Virus record (IMG/VR): IMGVR_UViG_3300025141_000240
Coordinates: 1 to 41,084 of that record
Length of the DNA stretch: 41,084 bases
Reading direction: 5' to 3' (one strand)
DNA from: a virus
Shown: positions 7,440 to 15,020 of the stretch, piece after piece
How positions within the stretch are numbered: position 1 is the stretch's first letter
Layout of the letters: each line of letters starts with the position of its first letter
Made by a program: the position numbers and the translations under genes
The notes under the pieces: model-generated
Seen by the model: only the letters and a program-made list of their open reading frames with translations
Database searches by the model: none
What the model was told of the DNA's origin: nothing

Positions 7440-8130
7440 TCATTATTCTATTTAGCTCTTCTTCTAGAGTGTGAATCGTTTCCTGACTGAAATTAAAGAA
7501 GAGTGTTTTAATTCTTCCAATTTTCGCCCCTGGGACAATATTTAAGTTAAAAACTATTTCTCTTATCTTACTAGCCAAGCCAGTTTGGGAATGGAAAAAC
7601 TTAAGATGGAACTCTTTATTAATAAAATCCCCTATTTTTAATGGTGCTCTAAAAGAATTTAAATTGTCTATGTAATCATTCCATTTATTAATCATTTCAA
7701 GCACAAATTGTTCTCGCAGTTCAAGAATTTCTTTAGGCTTTGCTTCAACATCACTTGAAAATAATATTGCTTGGCTCATTACATTTAATAGTAAATGTCC
7801 ATTAGTTATAAGTTTTAATAAAGAAATAGAATCTTTATCTGATATTGTATGTTTTATTTTATGGTTGATAGATAAAATTGCTTGAGCTAAGTTTCTCATT
7901 AGATCAAGTATCACAGATACATCGCTTTCTGTTTCATCTACTTTATCTAATATTTTTAAAACTTCTCTATCTACAAGATCTCTTAAGCCTTTTCTTCTTG
8001 TGTAATGAAGAAATGCTTGTCCACCTACTATGACTATAATAATACCAACAAAAATAAATACAGCCCCTATTGGACCCACTGATTCTGATAGTTTAATTAA
8101 GAAGTCTGCGGAACTTGATAAATTGCTCAT
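7426..8130 (-). CDS. Membrane-anchored cytoplasmic helical protein
   Basis: 234 residues. One transmembrane segment at about residues 19-40 (VGPIGAVFIFVGIIIVIVGG) is followed by a basic stop-transfer sequence and about 190 residues of mostly helical soluble domain. It is the largest protein of this cluster. No catalytic motif is seen. It may anchor or organise the neighbouring small membrane proteins (inference). Confidence 0.7.
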   Translation of the reverse strand: MSNLSSSADFLIKLSESVGPIGAVFIFVGIIIVIVGGQAFLHYTRRKGLRDLVDREVLKILDKVDETESDVSVILDLMRNLAQAILSINHKIKHTISDKDSISLLKLITNGHLLLNVMSQAILFSSDVEAKPKEILELREQFVLEMINKWNDYIDNLNSFRAPLKIGDFINKEFHLKFFHSQTGLASKIREIVFNLNIVPGAKIGRIKTLFFNFSQETIHTLEEELNRIMNGGE

Positions 8131-8138
8131 TTAAGTAC

Positions 8139-8357
8139 CTACTTAGTTGTTTTATTATACGCTTCTAGTGCTTCTTTGAGCTTCTTTTTCTTCTTCTTCA
8201 AGTCCTTTTTTAAATCTTTTTCATAATCCATAGCAAGAAGATCTCTCTTGAATCTTCTCATAAGAATCTTATAACGAGGATGTTTTTCTGACATTGCACT
8301 GTATCCAAGTGCGCTTTCTTTTAACGCTCGTTCAAGCGAAAATTTTAGTTTAGACAT
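8139..8357 (-). CDS. Small Lys-rich helical protein
   Basis: 72 residues with a strongly basic C-terminal half (KKDLKKKKKKLKEALEAYN). It is the first gene of the leftward run, 8 nt downstream of a TAAAGATA element and without an obvious Shine-Dalgarno sequence. It could bind nucleic acid by charge. Function unknown. Confidence 0.65.
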   Translation of the reverse strand: MSKLKFSLERALKESALGYSAMSEKHPRYKILMRRFKRDLLAMDYEKDLKKDLKKKKKKLKEALEAYNKTTK

Positions 8358-8365
8358 TTCTGGAT

Positions 8366-8373
8366 TATCTTTA
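8366..8373 (-). promoter_or_regulatory. Putative late promoter element TAAAGATA (leftward)
   Basis: The minus strand reads AAGTAAAGATAATCC and then the ATG at 8357. It is paired back to back with the rightward element at 8403, as expected of a divergent late promoter region. Confidence 0.6.
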
Positions 8374-8402
8374 CTTAATGGAACAGCCTAAACATATCAA
8401 TG

Positions 8403-8410
8403 TAAAGATA
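8403..8410 (+). promoter_or_regulatory. Putative late promoter element TAAAGATA (rightward)
   Basis: AATGTAAAGATAAAAG precedes the rightward gene cluster that begins at 8440. It leaves a leader of about 25 nt that contains the GGAGAG ribosome site. Confidence 0.6.
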
Positions 8411-8439
8411 AAAGAAGAAATATATACATGGAGAGACTA

Positions 8440-8937
8440 ATGAATTTAGACAATGTTTTTAACGAAGTTTTGATAAACGAGCTAGCAAGAGCTGATCTTA
8501 AGGGGGCTGAAAAAGCACTTAAGGACGGAGATTGGGATGAGGTTGCTAAAATTTATATACAGAATACAGAAAATCGTGGTATGGATGATCACGCCAAAGT
8601 GATAGCAGGACTTGGATCAACATTCAGACCTAAGAAGGGAGAGGAGGACGTTCTTGTCGGAAAAGATGAAGACGGAGAAACAATTACTCTTACTAAAGAT
8701 GATGTTGTTGCTTTAAAGAAAGCAATTAAAAAACATATAAATTATGAGACAAAAGCAACTAAGAAAAGTAATGAGAATGCTAAAAAAGCTGCTGAGCAAA
8801 GTGAAAAAGACAGCGAAGATCTAAAAAATGCTATGCCTAAGACTGAACTTATTAAAAATAAGAATGAATCTGCCAATGAAATATATAATATTATTGATTA
8901 TATTAATGGCAAGCCAAGATGGTATAAAAGAGACTAA
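8440..8937 (+). CDS. Leader-bearing charged protein, candidate internal head protein
   Basis: I prefer ATG 8440 to the in-frame ATG at 8428, because GGAGAG lies just before it. The product has 165 residues. The N-terminus MNLDNVFNEVLINELARAD contains INE at residues 12-14, a consensus site for T4 gp21-type protease. The remainder is hydrophilic and Lys/Asp/Glu-rich, without enzyme motifs, as in T4 internal proteins. It heads a cluster of four leader-bearing genes. The packaged-protein role is an inference. Confidence 0.7.
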   Translation: MNLDNVFNEVLINELARADLKGAEKALKDGDWDEVAKIYIQNTENRGMDDHAKVIAGLGSTFRPKKGEEDVLVGKDEDGETITLTKDDVVALKKAIKKHINYETKATKKSNENAKKAAEQSEKDSEDLKNAMPKTELIKNKNESANEIYNIIDYINGKPRWYKRD

Positions 8938-8972
8938 AAATAGATTTTTTTGACGGATGTGGATCGAAAAAA

Positions 8973-9629
8973 ATGAATGTTATAGAACTATTAAATGAAA
9001 ATTTTCTTTTAGAGAAACAAGTAGGAAACTCATTGCTTTTATTAGATATTGATGATACACTACTCACAGCTCAAAATATTTTTATTTATAGAAAGCTTTC
9101 AACCGATAAGGCTGAAGTCAGGCTTACGCCTGAGCAATATGCTAAAGATCCAGCTTCTACAGTTAAGAGCAATAAACAATATTATGACTATAGAGAATTT
9201 CGTAATGCTGATAAAGTAGCTCAATCTATTAAGACTGGATTACCTATTGTTCCTAACTTAAAAGAAATGGATAGATATATTCAACGTGGTTGGAAGATTG
9301 GTATTTTAACTGCTCGCGGTATGGAAGATGTGATTGCAAAAACTATGCAAGAATGGTTAAAGATAAGAAATAAGAAAGGTGAACTTGTAGATGTTGATTT
9401 GCCAAGAAGATTAGTAAATGCTATAAATGATGACAATAAGCATTATCCAGGAGCTACAGACTTTGAAAAGAAAACTAACGTAATAAAAAAATTATCAAAG
9501 AAATTTAATCAAATTATCTTTGTTGATGATGATATAAAGAATGTAAAAGCTGTAAAAAATATGGTAAAGGAAGAAGGAATTAAAAACGTAATGGTGAAAT
9601 TTGCCACAGCAAAACCAGGAGATAAGTAA
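8973..9629 (+). CDS. HAD-superfamily phosphatase with N-terminal leader
   Basis: 218 residues. HAD motif I is LLDIDDTLLT (nucleophile Asp near 25-28), motif II is ILTARG (Thr near 114), and motif IV is IIFVDDDIKNV near 181-191. The cap is small. Such proteins remove phosphate from nucleotides, sugars or nucleic-acid 3' ends, as in the phosphatase half of T4 polynucleotide kinase. Residues 1-18 (MNVIELLNENFLLEKQVG) precede the fold and carry LNE and LLE sites, as in the neighbouring leader proteins. The stop overlaps the next ATG. Confidence 0.8.
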   Translation: MNVIELLNENFLLEKQVGNSLLLLDIDDTLLTAQNIFIYRKLSTDKAEVRLTPEQYAKDPASTVKSNKQYYDYREFRNADKVAQSIKTGLPIVPNLKEMDRYIQRGWKIGILTARGMEDVIAKTMQEWLKIRNKKGELVDVDLPRRLVNAINDDNKHYPGATDFEKKTNVIKKLSKKFNQIIFVDDDIKNVKAVKNMVKEEGIKNVMVKFATAKPGDK

Positions 9630-10351
9630 TGAACTTAAGAGAAGAAATGAGGTTCAATGGAATAATTGGACACAACAGATTTTTAATAAATGAAATGGCA
9701 GCTAAACATTTAGTAGATGTGATCAAAGATATTAAAGATGGTAAAATAGAACAAGCAGTGAAGGATTATAAGGGTCCGGCTGGTGGAGTAAGAAGAACGG
9801 TGAATGTTTACATTAAAAACAATCCTGGCCAAGATAATAAAAATTTTGAAGAGTTTATAAGTGCTTTTATTGAAAAGGCAAAAAAAGAAGGAGCTGATAA
9901 ACCTACAAGACAGTATGTACAGAAGACTGCTGAACCAGGTAGACAAGGACAACCAGCTGCAAAGAAAAGAAACGAAAAGATGATCGTTAAAAAATATAAA
10001 AGCATTGAAGAGTTTGAAAAAAATCTTAAAGATAATATATCAGATGCTGAACTTAAATCAGAAATGAAGGATACTATAGAAGATTTAAGCGTTGGTGGCA
10101 TTCACGATGATGATAAAGATATTGTCAAAAAGCTTAAAAAATTTATTAGTAATAATGAAGGAAAAAAAGCAGCAGTTAAAGCTTTAGCTGATGTTCTTTG
10201 GGGTGGAAAAATATCAACTAGAGATTTTGGATTGACCGCAGAAAGACCAGAAGGTGGGATAACACCTGAATCTATAGCAAAAGCAGATGAAAGAAGAGAA
10301 AAGATTAAAAAGAAAGAAGAAGAAGAAAAAAAGAAGAAGGGGAAGGCATAA
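9629..10351 (+). CDS. Leader-bearing basic protein, candidate internal head protein
   Basis: 240 residues. The leader MNLREEMRFNGIIGHNRFLINE ends in INE at residues 20-22. The mature part would be Lys-rich (TAEPGRQGQPAAKKRNEKM) with a long C-terminal Lys/Glu helix (ERREKIKKKEEEEKKKKGKA). This composition suits a DNA-associated packaged protein. It is coupled by one-base overlaps to the HAD gene before it and the 242-residue gene after it. No enzyme motif is visible. Confidence 0.7.
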   Translation: MNLREEMRFNGIIGHNRFLINEMAAKHLVDVIKDIKDGKIEQAVKDYKGPAGGVRRTVNVYIKNNPGQDNKNFEEFISAFIEKAKKEGADKPTRQYVQKTAEPGRQGQPAAKKRNEKMIVKKYKSIEEFEKNLKDNISDAELKSEMKDTIEDLSVGGIHDDDKDIVKKLKKFISNNEGKKAAVKALADVLWGGKISTRDFGLTAERPEGGITPESIAKADERREKIKKKEEEEKKKKGKA

Positions 10352-11079
10352 TGGAATCAGATAGAGAAGTTATATTAAAAGAAACTTATAATTATAAAGG
10401 TAACATGTTTTGGGAAAACTATATGCTTTCTAATATAGTAAGAACTGTAGCTAAAGATTTAAATGAATTTGAAAATCCAGAACTAGTAGCTGAATTTTAT
10501 ACTACTTTGTACGGAGAAGACTCAGCTGAACTATTTGAAGATATGATAAATAATAAAGAAGTTTTAACAGAAGCTGCTAAAGTAAAAGGAGTTCTTTTAT
10601 TTGAAAGCACTGGAGAAGAGAATGTTAAAGCTTATTTAAATGAAGTAGCATTCTCTTCTGTCGGACTTGGAGGAGTAGTTTCAAATGTAGCTACAGGTAC
10701 TGCGAAAAAGCAAGGAAAGGAAGTAGCCCTTGGAGTTCTTGGTGGAAAATTTTTGAGAGGCTTATGGTCTAAATTTAAAGGTATTTTTAGCAAAGGGAAC
10801 TTTACTACAATTGGAGATTTTCTAAGGAATGGTTTTGATTGGGCAAAAAATCTTGTACAAGGTGGAATAGATTGGGTATCAAAATCTCCATTTTTAAGTA
10901 CTATAGTTCCTATTCTTATGGTCGTTGGAACAGTTGCTGGTGCAAAAGCTCTTTTGAATAAGTTGAGAAAGAAGGCTGGTAAGGGTAAGATGTCACGATC
11001 TGAAGAAGTTTCATTTGAACGAGTAGCAAAAAAGAACGCCGATAAGGTGAAGAAGGCGAGAGAAAAAGTTCTAAATTAA
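10351..11079 (+). CDS. Leader-bearing protein with hydrophobic/amphipathic segments, ejection-type candidate
   Basis: 242 residues. Two consensus sites are present, LTE near residue 74 and LNE near residue 97, followed by a Gly-rich segment (SVGLGGVVSNVATG), amphipathic stretches (KFLRGLWSKFKGIFSKG) and a transmembrane-like helix (FLSTIVPILMVVGTVAGAKA) with a very basic C-terminus. The same order (leader, LNE, glycine-rich hydrophobic stretch, basic helix) is seen in the protein at 39822. Membrane insertion during DNA ejection is an inference from this architecture. Confidence 0.65.
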   Translation: MESDREVILKETYNYKGNMFWENYMLSNIVRTVAKDLNEFENPELVAEFYTTLYGEDSAELFEDMINNKEVLTEAAKVKGVLLFESTGEENVKAYLNEVAFSSVGLGGVVSNVATGTAKKQGKEVALGVLGGKFLRGLWSKFKGIFSKGNFTTIGDFLRNGFDWAKNLVQGGIDWVSKSPFLSTIVPILMVVGTVAGAKALLNKLRKKAGKGKMSRSEEVSFERVAKKNADKVKKAREKVLN

Positions 11080-11101
11080 GCTGCTTAATAACATAAAAAG
11101 C

Positions 11102-11130
11102 TTGACATTAAAATTAAACTGGTGTAAAGT
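11102..11130 (+). promoter_or_regulatory. Sigma70-type promoter (TTGACA-17-TAAAGT)
   Basis: A perfect -35 box (11102-11107) lies 17 bp before TAAAGT (11125-11130), a fair -10. It sits in the gap after the leader-protein cluster and would start transcription near 11137. Confidence 0.6.
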
Positions 11131-11136
11131 ATATAC

Positions 11137-11214
11137 CAGACGACAATTATGCGTTAGCCGCTTAAATGCGGTCCGACCCTTGCCATGTATTAATTTGCAT
11201 GGCAAGGTTTTTTT
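11137..11214 (+). ncRNA. Candidate small RNA or attenuator upstream of the LytM gene
   Basis: Between a sigma70-type promoter and a strong terminator lie about 75 nt with no reading frame that has a ribosome site. A small hairpin CCGC-TTAAAT-GCGG (11158-11171) is followed directly by the terminator stem. The RNA ends 26 nt before the LytM gene, so it is either a stand-alone phage sRNA or a leader that attenuates that gene. No known RNA family was recognised. Confidence 0.5.
11178..11214 (+). terminator. Intrinsic terminator
   Basis: A 10-bp stem, CCTTGCCATG (11178-11187) with CATGGCAAGG (11198-11207), is followed by seven T. Confidence 0.85.
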
Positions 11215-11239
11215 GTCATAAGGGGGCTTTTTATTAACT

Positions 11240-12139
11240 ATGTTAAAAAAAACAAAGTCTACTATAAAAAGTAATGCCTCGTTAAAATATAAGATAATGT
11301 TAATAGTCTCTTTCATTTTGTTTATGGATAGTGGTACTACGCTTAATAGAATTAATGAAGACAAATTCAATAACTATGAATCTATAATACAAGAAAAAAA
11401 CATAGAGATACAAGAAAAAAACATAGAGATACAAGATCTTAAATTAAAAGAACAGGAATATCAAGACTCATTAAAACGAATAGTATCTAATCTATATGAA
11501 GAAGAACTGTTTGTAGAGGCTGGTGGTGCTTCTATTGATGTTGATAAGTATGACATAAATTTAATTTATGAAGCTATTGTAAATGCTTCTCTTAATTTTA
11601 GAACCTTGATGTCTGATGTTGAGCATTACTTTGATGCAAGGAAGGAATATTTAGATAACATACCTTCTATTTGGCCTATTGCATATTCTGATTTAGCTCG
11701 TATAACTGATAACTATGGTTGGCGTATTTACCCAATGACAGGAACTCTTCACTTCCATAAAGGACTTGACATAGCTGCTGCTTCAAATTCTAAAGTTGTA
11801 GCTACAGCAGATGGCAGAGTAATAAATCATTATTTACCACCAGATGGTAATCGATATAAGGGCGACGATATATATGGTGGTATGATAGAAATAGATCATG
11901 GAAATGGATTTGTTACTCTTTATGGTCACTTATCCAAAACTTATGTAAGTGAACGTATTGGTGCTACAAATAATATAGTAGAGCGTGGACAAGTAATTGG
12001 CATAGTTGGTAACACTGGTAAGTCAAGAGGTATTCACGTACACTATGAAATTAAGTATAACAATAAATTAGTGAATCCAATGGACTTTTTAAGCTCAAAT
12101 CGTACTGTTTTTATGAATGAACAGATTGACTTAAATTAA
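11240..12139 (+). CDS. LytM/M23 metallopeptidase with membrane anchor
   Basis: 299 residues. An N-terminal hydrophobic segment (IMLIVSFILFMDSGTTL, about 20-36) is followed by a coiled coil (IQEKNIEIQEKNIEIQ) and a C-terminal M23 domain. Zinc and catalytic residues are visible: HKGLDIAA (His and Asp, about 173-177), LYGHLS and HVHYEI near 265. M23 enzymes cut peptide cross-links of peptidoglycan, so this is the likely endolysin or a virion-associated wall hydrolase. The membrane anchor recalls signal-arrest endolysins. It lies behind a possible attenuator. Confidence 0.85.
   Translation: MLKKTKSTIKSNASLKYKIMLIVSFILFMDSGTTLNRINEDKFNNYESIIQEKNIEIQEKNIEIQDLKLKEQEYQDSLKRIVSNLYEEELFVEAGGASIDVDKYDINLIYEAIVNASLNFRTLMSDVEHYFDARKEYLDNIPSIWPIAYSDLARITDNYGWRIYPMTGTLHFHKGLDIAAASNSKVVATADGRVINHYLPPDGNRYKGDDIYGGMIEIDHGNGFVTLYGHLSKTYVSERIGATNNIVERGQVIGIVGNTGKSRGIHVHYEIKYNNKLVNPMDFLSSNRTVFMNEQIDLN
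11389..11430 (+). repeat. 21-bp tandem duplication in the LytM coiled coil
   Basis: Two exact 21-bp units (11389-11409 and 11410-11430), followed by the start of a third, encode the repeated heptad QEKNIEI. Copy-number change here would keep the frame and alter stalk length by seven residues. Confidence 0.85.
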
Positions 12140-12159
12140 TAAATAGTTTACCATATTAT

Positions 12160-13020
12160 ATGGAAAATAATTATAAACAGTTCATAGACTCGATTACTTC
12201 AGGAAGAGGAGTAGAAAATGATTTTGCATCAGTCACTTCTTTTTATGGTAGTAGAATAATAACTTCAGCAGATGGTGTTGGAACTAAAATTCTAGTAGCA
12301 ATGGAATTAGAGAAATATGATACTATTGGAATTGATTTAGTGGCAATGAATGTAAATGACATTCTCACTAAAAGAGCAACTCCTTTAGGCTTCTTAGATT
12401 ATATCGCTTGCCATAGAATAGAACCATTCTTTGAAGAACTTTTCTCAGGCATAGAGAAGGGATGTGAATTAGCTGAGTGTTCTTTACTTGGTGGAGAAAC
12501 GGCAGTTATGCCAGAGCTATATGAAGAAGGGTATTTTGATTTAGCTGGCTTTGCAATCGGTGGAGAATATTATACAGCAGATAGGCCAAAAAGTTTAACT
12601 AAGAAAGGAGATATATTATATGGTATACCTTCTTCTGGTATACACTCAAATGGACTTACTGTAGCAAGAGGTGTATTACCAACTACGTTCTATGAAGAGC
12701 TTCTCACGCCTACACGCATATATACAAAAGAAGTAAAAGAAATAGAAGGACACGGTGGTGGAATTCGTTTAGCACATATAACAGGCGGCGGCTTTGATAA
12801 TATCATTAGAACAATTCCTAGTAATCTAAAATATATATTAAATTGGAAATGGGATATACCAGAGATATTTCTTGAGATTCAAAATAGAAAAAGGTGGACA
12901 GATGAAGAAATGTCTAAAGAATTTAATATGGGCATTGGAATGGTGTTTGCTGCAATGGAAGATGATAGAAAACATTATGATGGTAAATTCATAGAGATTG
13001 GATATTTAGATGATTTTTAA
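12160..13020 (+). CDS. purM: Phosphoribosylformylglycinamidine cyclo-ligase (AIR synthase, PurM)
   Basis: 286 residues, shorter than cellular PurM (about 340). It makes aminoimidazole ribonucleotide from FGAM with ATP, step five of purine synthesis. Family signatures are present: SADGVGTKILVAMELEKYDT, IGIDLVAMNVNDIL, LLGGETAVMPELY, then SSGIHSNGLT, the ribose-phosphate segment PTRIYTKEV, HITGGGFDN and FNMGIGMV. The N-terminal helix is abbreviated. The end overlaps the methyltransferase gene by 11 nt. The ATG lacks a Shine-Dalgarno sequence. With prs at 16432 it points to phage-boosted purine supply. Confidence 0.9.
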   Translation: MENNYKQFIDSITSGRGVENDFASVTSFYGSRIITSADGVGTKILVAMELEKYDTIGIDLVAMNVNDILTKRATPLGFLDYIACHRIEPFFEELFSGIEKGCELAECSLLGGETAVMPELYEEGYFDLAGFAIGGEYYTADRPKSLTKKGDILYGIPSSGIHSNGLTVARGVLPTTFYEELLTPTRIYTKEVKEIEGHGGGIRLAHITGGGFDNIIRTIPSNLKYILNWKWDIPEIFLEIQNRKRWTDEEMSKEFNMGIGMVFAAMEDDRKHYDGKFIEIGYLDDF

Positions 13021-13750
13021 TGAAGACTGTTTAGAAGGAATTAAGAAGATAGACAATGAATTAGTTAATCTCGTAGTCACTTCTCCGCCTTATAATCTAG
13101 GGGACGTTTCAGTTCATAATCACATAGAGTATAATAGTTATTCAGATGATAAAAAATTTGATGAATATATTAAATGGTTAAGAGAAATATTTCTTTTTAT
13201 ATCTCTTAAGTTACCAAAAGATGGTAGGGTTTGTATTAATATAGGAGATCAAAAGAATGGTGCTATACCAACTCATTTTCATATTACAAAAATGATGTTA
13301 CAAATTGGTTATAGTTATTTTACTACTATTATATGGAACAAATCTCAAACAGCTAGGCGTACAGCTTGGGGAAGTTGGATGAGTCCATCCTGCCCGTCAT
13401 TCCCCACTCCATTTGAATATATCCTTGTATTCTATAAAGAAGAAAGAAAGCTACAACACAAAGGTGAATCCGATATAGAAAGACAAGAATATATAGATTG
13501 GAGCTTCGCTATGTGGAACTTTCCAGGTGAAGGTAAAATGAAGAAGTTCGGACATCCTGCTATGTTCCCAGAAGAAATACCTAAAAGATTAATCAAGATG
13601 TTCTCATATGTAGGCGATGTAGTAATGGACCCATTCTCTGGATTGGGAACTACTTGTAAGGTTGCTAAAGATTTAGATAGAAGATATATCGGTTTTGAAA
13701 CTGATAAAGAATATTACGAAAAAACATTGGAGAGACTAAATGACTCATAA
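13010..13750 (+). CDS. DNA methyltransferase, beta-class (N4-cytosine or N6-adenine)
   Basis: 246 residues. The catalytic motif TSPPYNLG is at residues 24-31 and the AdoMet-binding motif DPFSGLGTT near 206-214, followed by RRYIGFE. The order (catalytic motif first, FxGxG last) defines the beta group; SPPY occurs in N4-cytosine and some N6-adenine enzymes. It lacks a restriction partner nearby, so protection of phage DNA from host nucleases, or gene regulation, is likely. Its start lies inside the end of purM. Confidence 0.9.
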   Translation: MIFNEDCLEGIKKIDNELVNLVVTSPPYNLGDVSVHNHIEYNSYSDDKKFDEYIKWLREIFLFISLKLPKDGRVCINIGDQKNGAIPTHFHITKMMLQIGYSYFTTIIWNKSQTARRTAWGSWMSPSCPSFPTPFEYILVFYKEERKLQHKGESDIERQEYIDWSFAMWNFPGEGKMKKFGHPAMFPEEIPKRLIKMFSYVGDVVMDPFSGLGTTCKVAKDLDRRYIGFETDKEYYEKTLERLNDS

Positions 13751-14051
13751 AGATATAGAAGCTCCTGGTTGGAGTTGCGGTCCTGATTTACTTAGACAAC
13801 TTATTACTTATATAGAAGAACTTGAAAAAGAAAATGAAGTTCCAGTGGAACTGGTGATGCGAATAAAGTATTCGCATCTATAGAATTATATCTCACTTGA
13901 TGGAGTTCAATGGAACTGTCCTTGGTGTGGAATAGTTCATCAATCTCAAGCTATTTTTGATTTAGATAATAGTTGGCATCATTTTGATGCAAGTGGTGCA
14001 AAACATAAATTACTTCTAGCTGATTTTGTGGAGGCTAAAAATGAGTGTTGA
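13740..14051 (+). pseudogene. Small gene interrupted by an in-frame TAG
   Basis: ATG 13740 (GGAGAG site) gives 47 residues, MTHKDIEAPGWSCGPDLLRQ to MRIKYSHL, ending at TAG 13881-13883. The same frame then stays open to TGA 14049-14051 and encodes a zinc-ribbon-like piece (WNCPWCGIVHQSQ) for which no start codon is available. Just before the TAG is a perfect 10-bp hairpin (13856-13878). Either the gene was split by a nonsense mutation or small insertion, or the amber codon is read through. The first part may still be made as a small protein. Confidence 0.55.
13856..13878 (+). repeat. Perfect 10-bp inverted repeat with 3-nt loop
   Basis: GATGCGAATA (13856-13865), loop AAG, TATTCGCATC (13869-13878). 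A shorter inverted repeat (CCAGT-GGA-ACTGG) lies just upstream. There is no T-tract, so this is not a standard terminator. It sits immediately before the in-frame TAG at 13881. Confidence 0.8.
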
Positions 14052-14346
14052 ACAAGTGGTAAGAACTTCTAATCACGAAGCTATGATCCTTGATAAAGAT
14101 GAAGAAAGAAGACTTAAAAAAGAAGAGAGAGAAAGATATAAATTTATTAATTCTAGAGACTTAAGTTGTAAAGAAGAACTCTTCTTAAGAAGATTACCAG
14201 CTCTAATGATGAACAAAGAAGAACTATATGAAATGTGGACCGCTCTTGGTTGTCCAATGAAAGGTGTCCCATCAGATACAGTAGAGTTACTTTTTGAGTT
14301 ACACGAAAATAATGATTTTAAAATAATGGAGAAGATGAGTGGTTAA
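14041..14346 (+). CDS. Hypothetical charged protein
   Basis: 101 residues. ATG 14041 is chosen over 14026 because GGAGG lies 7 nt before it. The protein is helical and charged (DEERRLKKEERERYKFIN). Its Cys residues (SCKEEL, LGCPMK) do not form a clear zinc motif. It overlaps the end of the interrupted ORF and the start of the next gene. Function unknown. Confidence 0.7.
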   Translation: MSVEQVVRTSNHEAMILDKDEERRLKKEERERYKFINSRDLSCKEELFLRRLPALMMNKEELYEMWTALGCPMKGVPSDTVELLFELHENNDFKIMEKMSG

Positions 14347-14737
14347 GATATTCGGATTTACAATTATAAGAACGAAATTGCTTATAGACAAAAAGAATAA
14401 ATTAATTGATCAAGCTAATGAAGCAAGAAACGAAAATTTTAAAATGAAAGAGAAACTTTTTAATTTAAAAATAAAAGACTCTGGCTTAGAAATCAAGGAA
14501 AAAATAAAACAGATTAATCTATTGAAGGAATTTGAACCAAGGGAATTATATTTATTGATTCAGGATATTTTTATGGCTAAGTCCACTCCTTTAGGTTATT
14601 CAGTGGAAAAAATACTTCAATCTGGACATATAATAAATCAAGTAGAAATAATGAATGATTGGAAGTTTTTTGATCATAATAAAAATCGTTATTACTTTCC
14701 AAAATTAAATGAAAAAAAGAATCTTCAAACAACCTAA
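14339..14737 (+). CDS. Hypothetical coiled-coil protein
   Basis: 132 residues from GTG 14339 (GGAGAAG site). A short hydrophobic N-terminus (KIFGFTIIRTKLL) is followed by a coiled coil (NKLIDQANEARNENFKMKEK) and a C-terminal part with aromatics. It overlaps both neighbours. Function unknown. Confidence 0.7.
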   Translation: MVKIFGFTIIRTKLLIDKKNKLIDQANEARNENFKMKEKLFNLKIKDSGLEIKEKIKQINLLKEFEPRELYLLIQDIFMAKSTPLGYSVEKILQSGHIINQVEIMNDWKFFDHNKNRYYFPKLNEKKNLQTT

Positions 14738-14999
14738 GTATACAAAATTTAAGACTCTTAATAAACTACAAGAAGTATTTAATAAATATCCTCAACAAGT
14801 ACCATCTGGCATACAAGCATTTGAACATGGATTAGTGGCAGATTTTATAGACCCAATTACAAGAAGGATTCTTTCTGCTTCTGAGATAAAATGTTTTTAT
14901 AATTGTGAAGTATTTGAAGTGGATCTATTAGATGGAAATCGAGTTTTAATAAAAGAAAACAATGGGAAGTTTATTATTAAGGTTGACAAGAAACAGTAA
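14709..14999 (+). CDS. Hypothetical protein
   Basis: 96 residues (MKKRIFKQPKYTKFKTLNK...). The basic N-terminus is followed by a mixed alpha/beta region and a C-terminal beta-hairpin (VFEVDLLDGNRVLIKENNGK). It overlaps the previous gene by 29 nt. The -35 box for the next operon lies inside its last codons. Function unknown. Confidence 0.7.
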   Translation: MKKRIFKQPKYTKFKTLNKLQEVFNKYPQQVPSGIQAFEHGLVADFIDPITRRILSASEIKCFYNCEVFEVDLLDGNRVLIKENNGKFIIKVDKKQ

Positions 15000-15011
15000 T
15001 AATGTTATTGT
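14983..15011 (+). promoter_or_regulatory. Sigma70-type promoter (TTGACA-17-TATTGT)
   Basis: A perfect -35 box (14983-14988) and a four-of-six -10 box (15006-15011) have the ideal 17-bp spacer just before the gene at 15021. It probably drives the run that includes the DUF932-like, bS21 and prs genes. Confidence 0.6.
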
Positions 15012-15020
15012 TAATAAAGG

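Noticed and set aside
10027-10034. TAAAGATA inside the 240-residue gene; further copies at 23887-23894 and near 28697
   Set aside because: These lie within coding sequence, where Lys-Asp codons (AAA GAT) readily create the motif, so I do not call them promoters.
12126-12154. TTGACT-17-TACCAT promoter-like boxes before purM
   Set aside because: The predicted start would fall at the purM start codon and the -10 is weak, so evidence is insufficient to list it.
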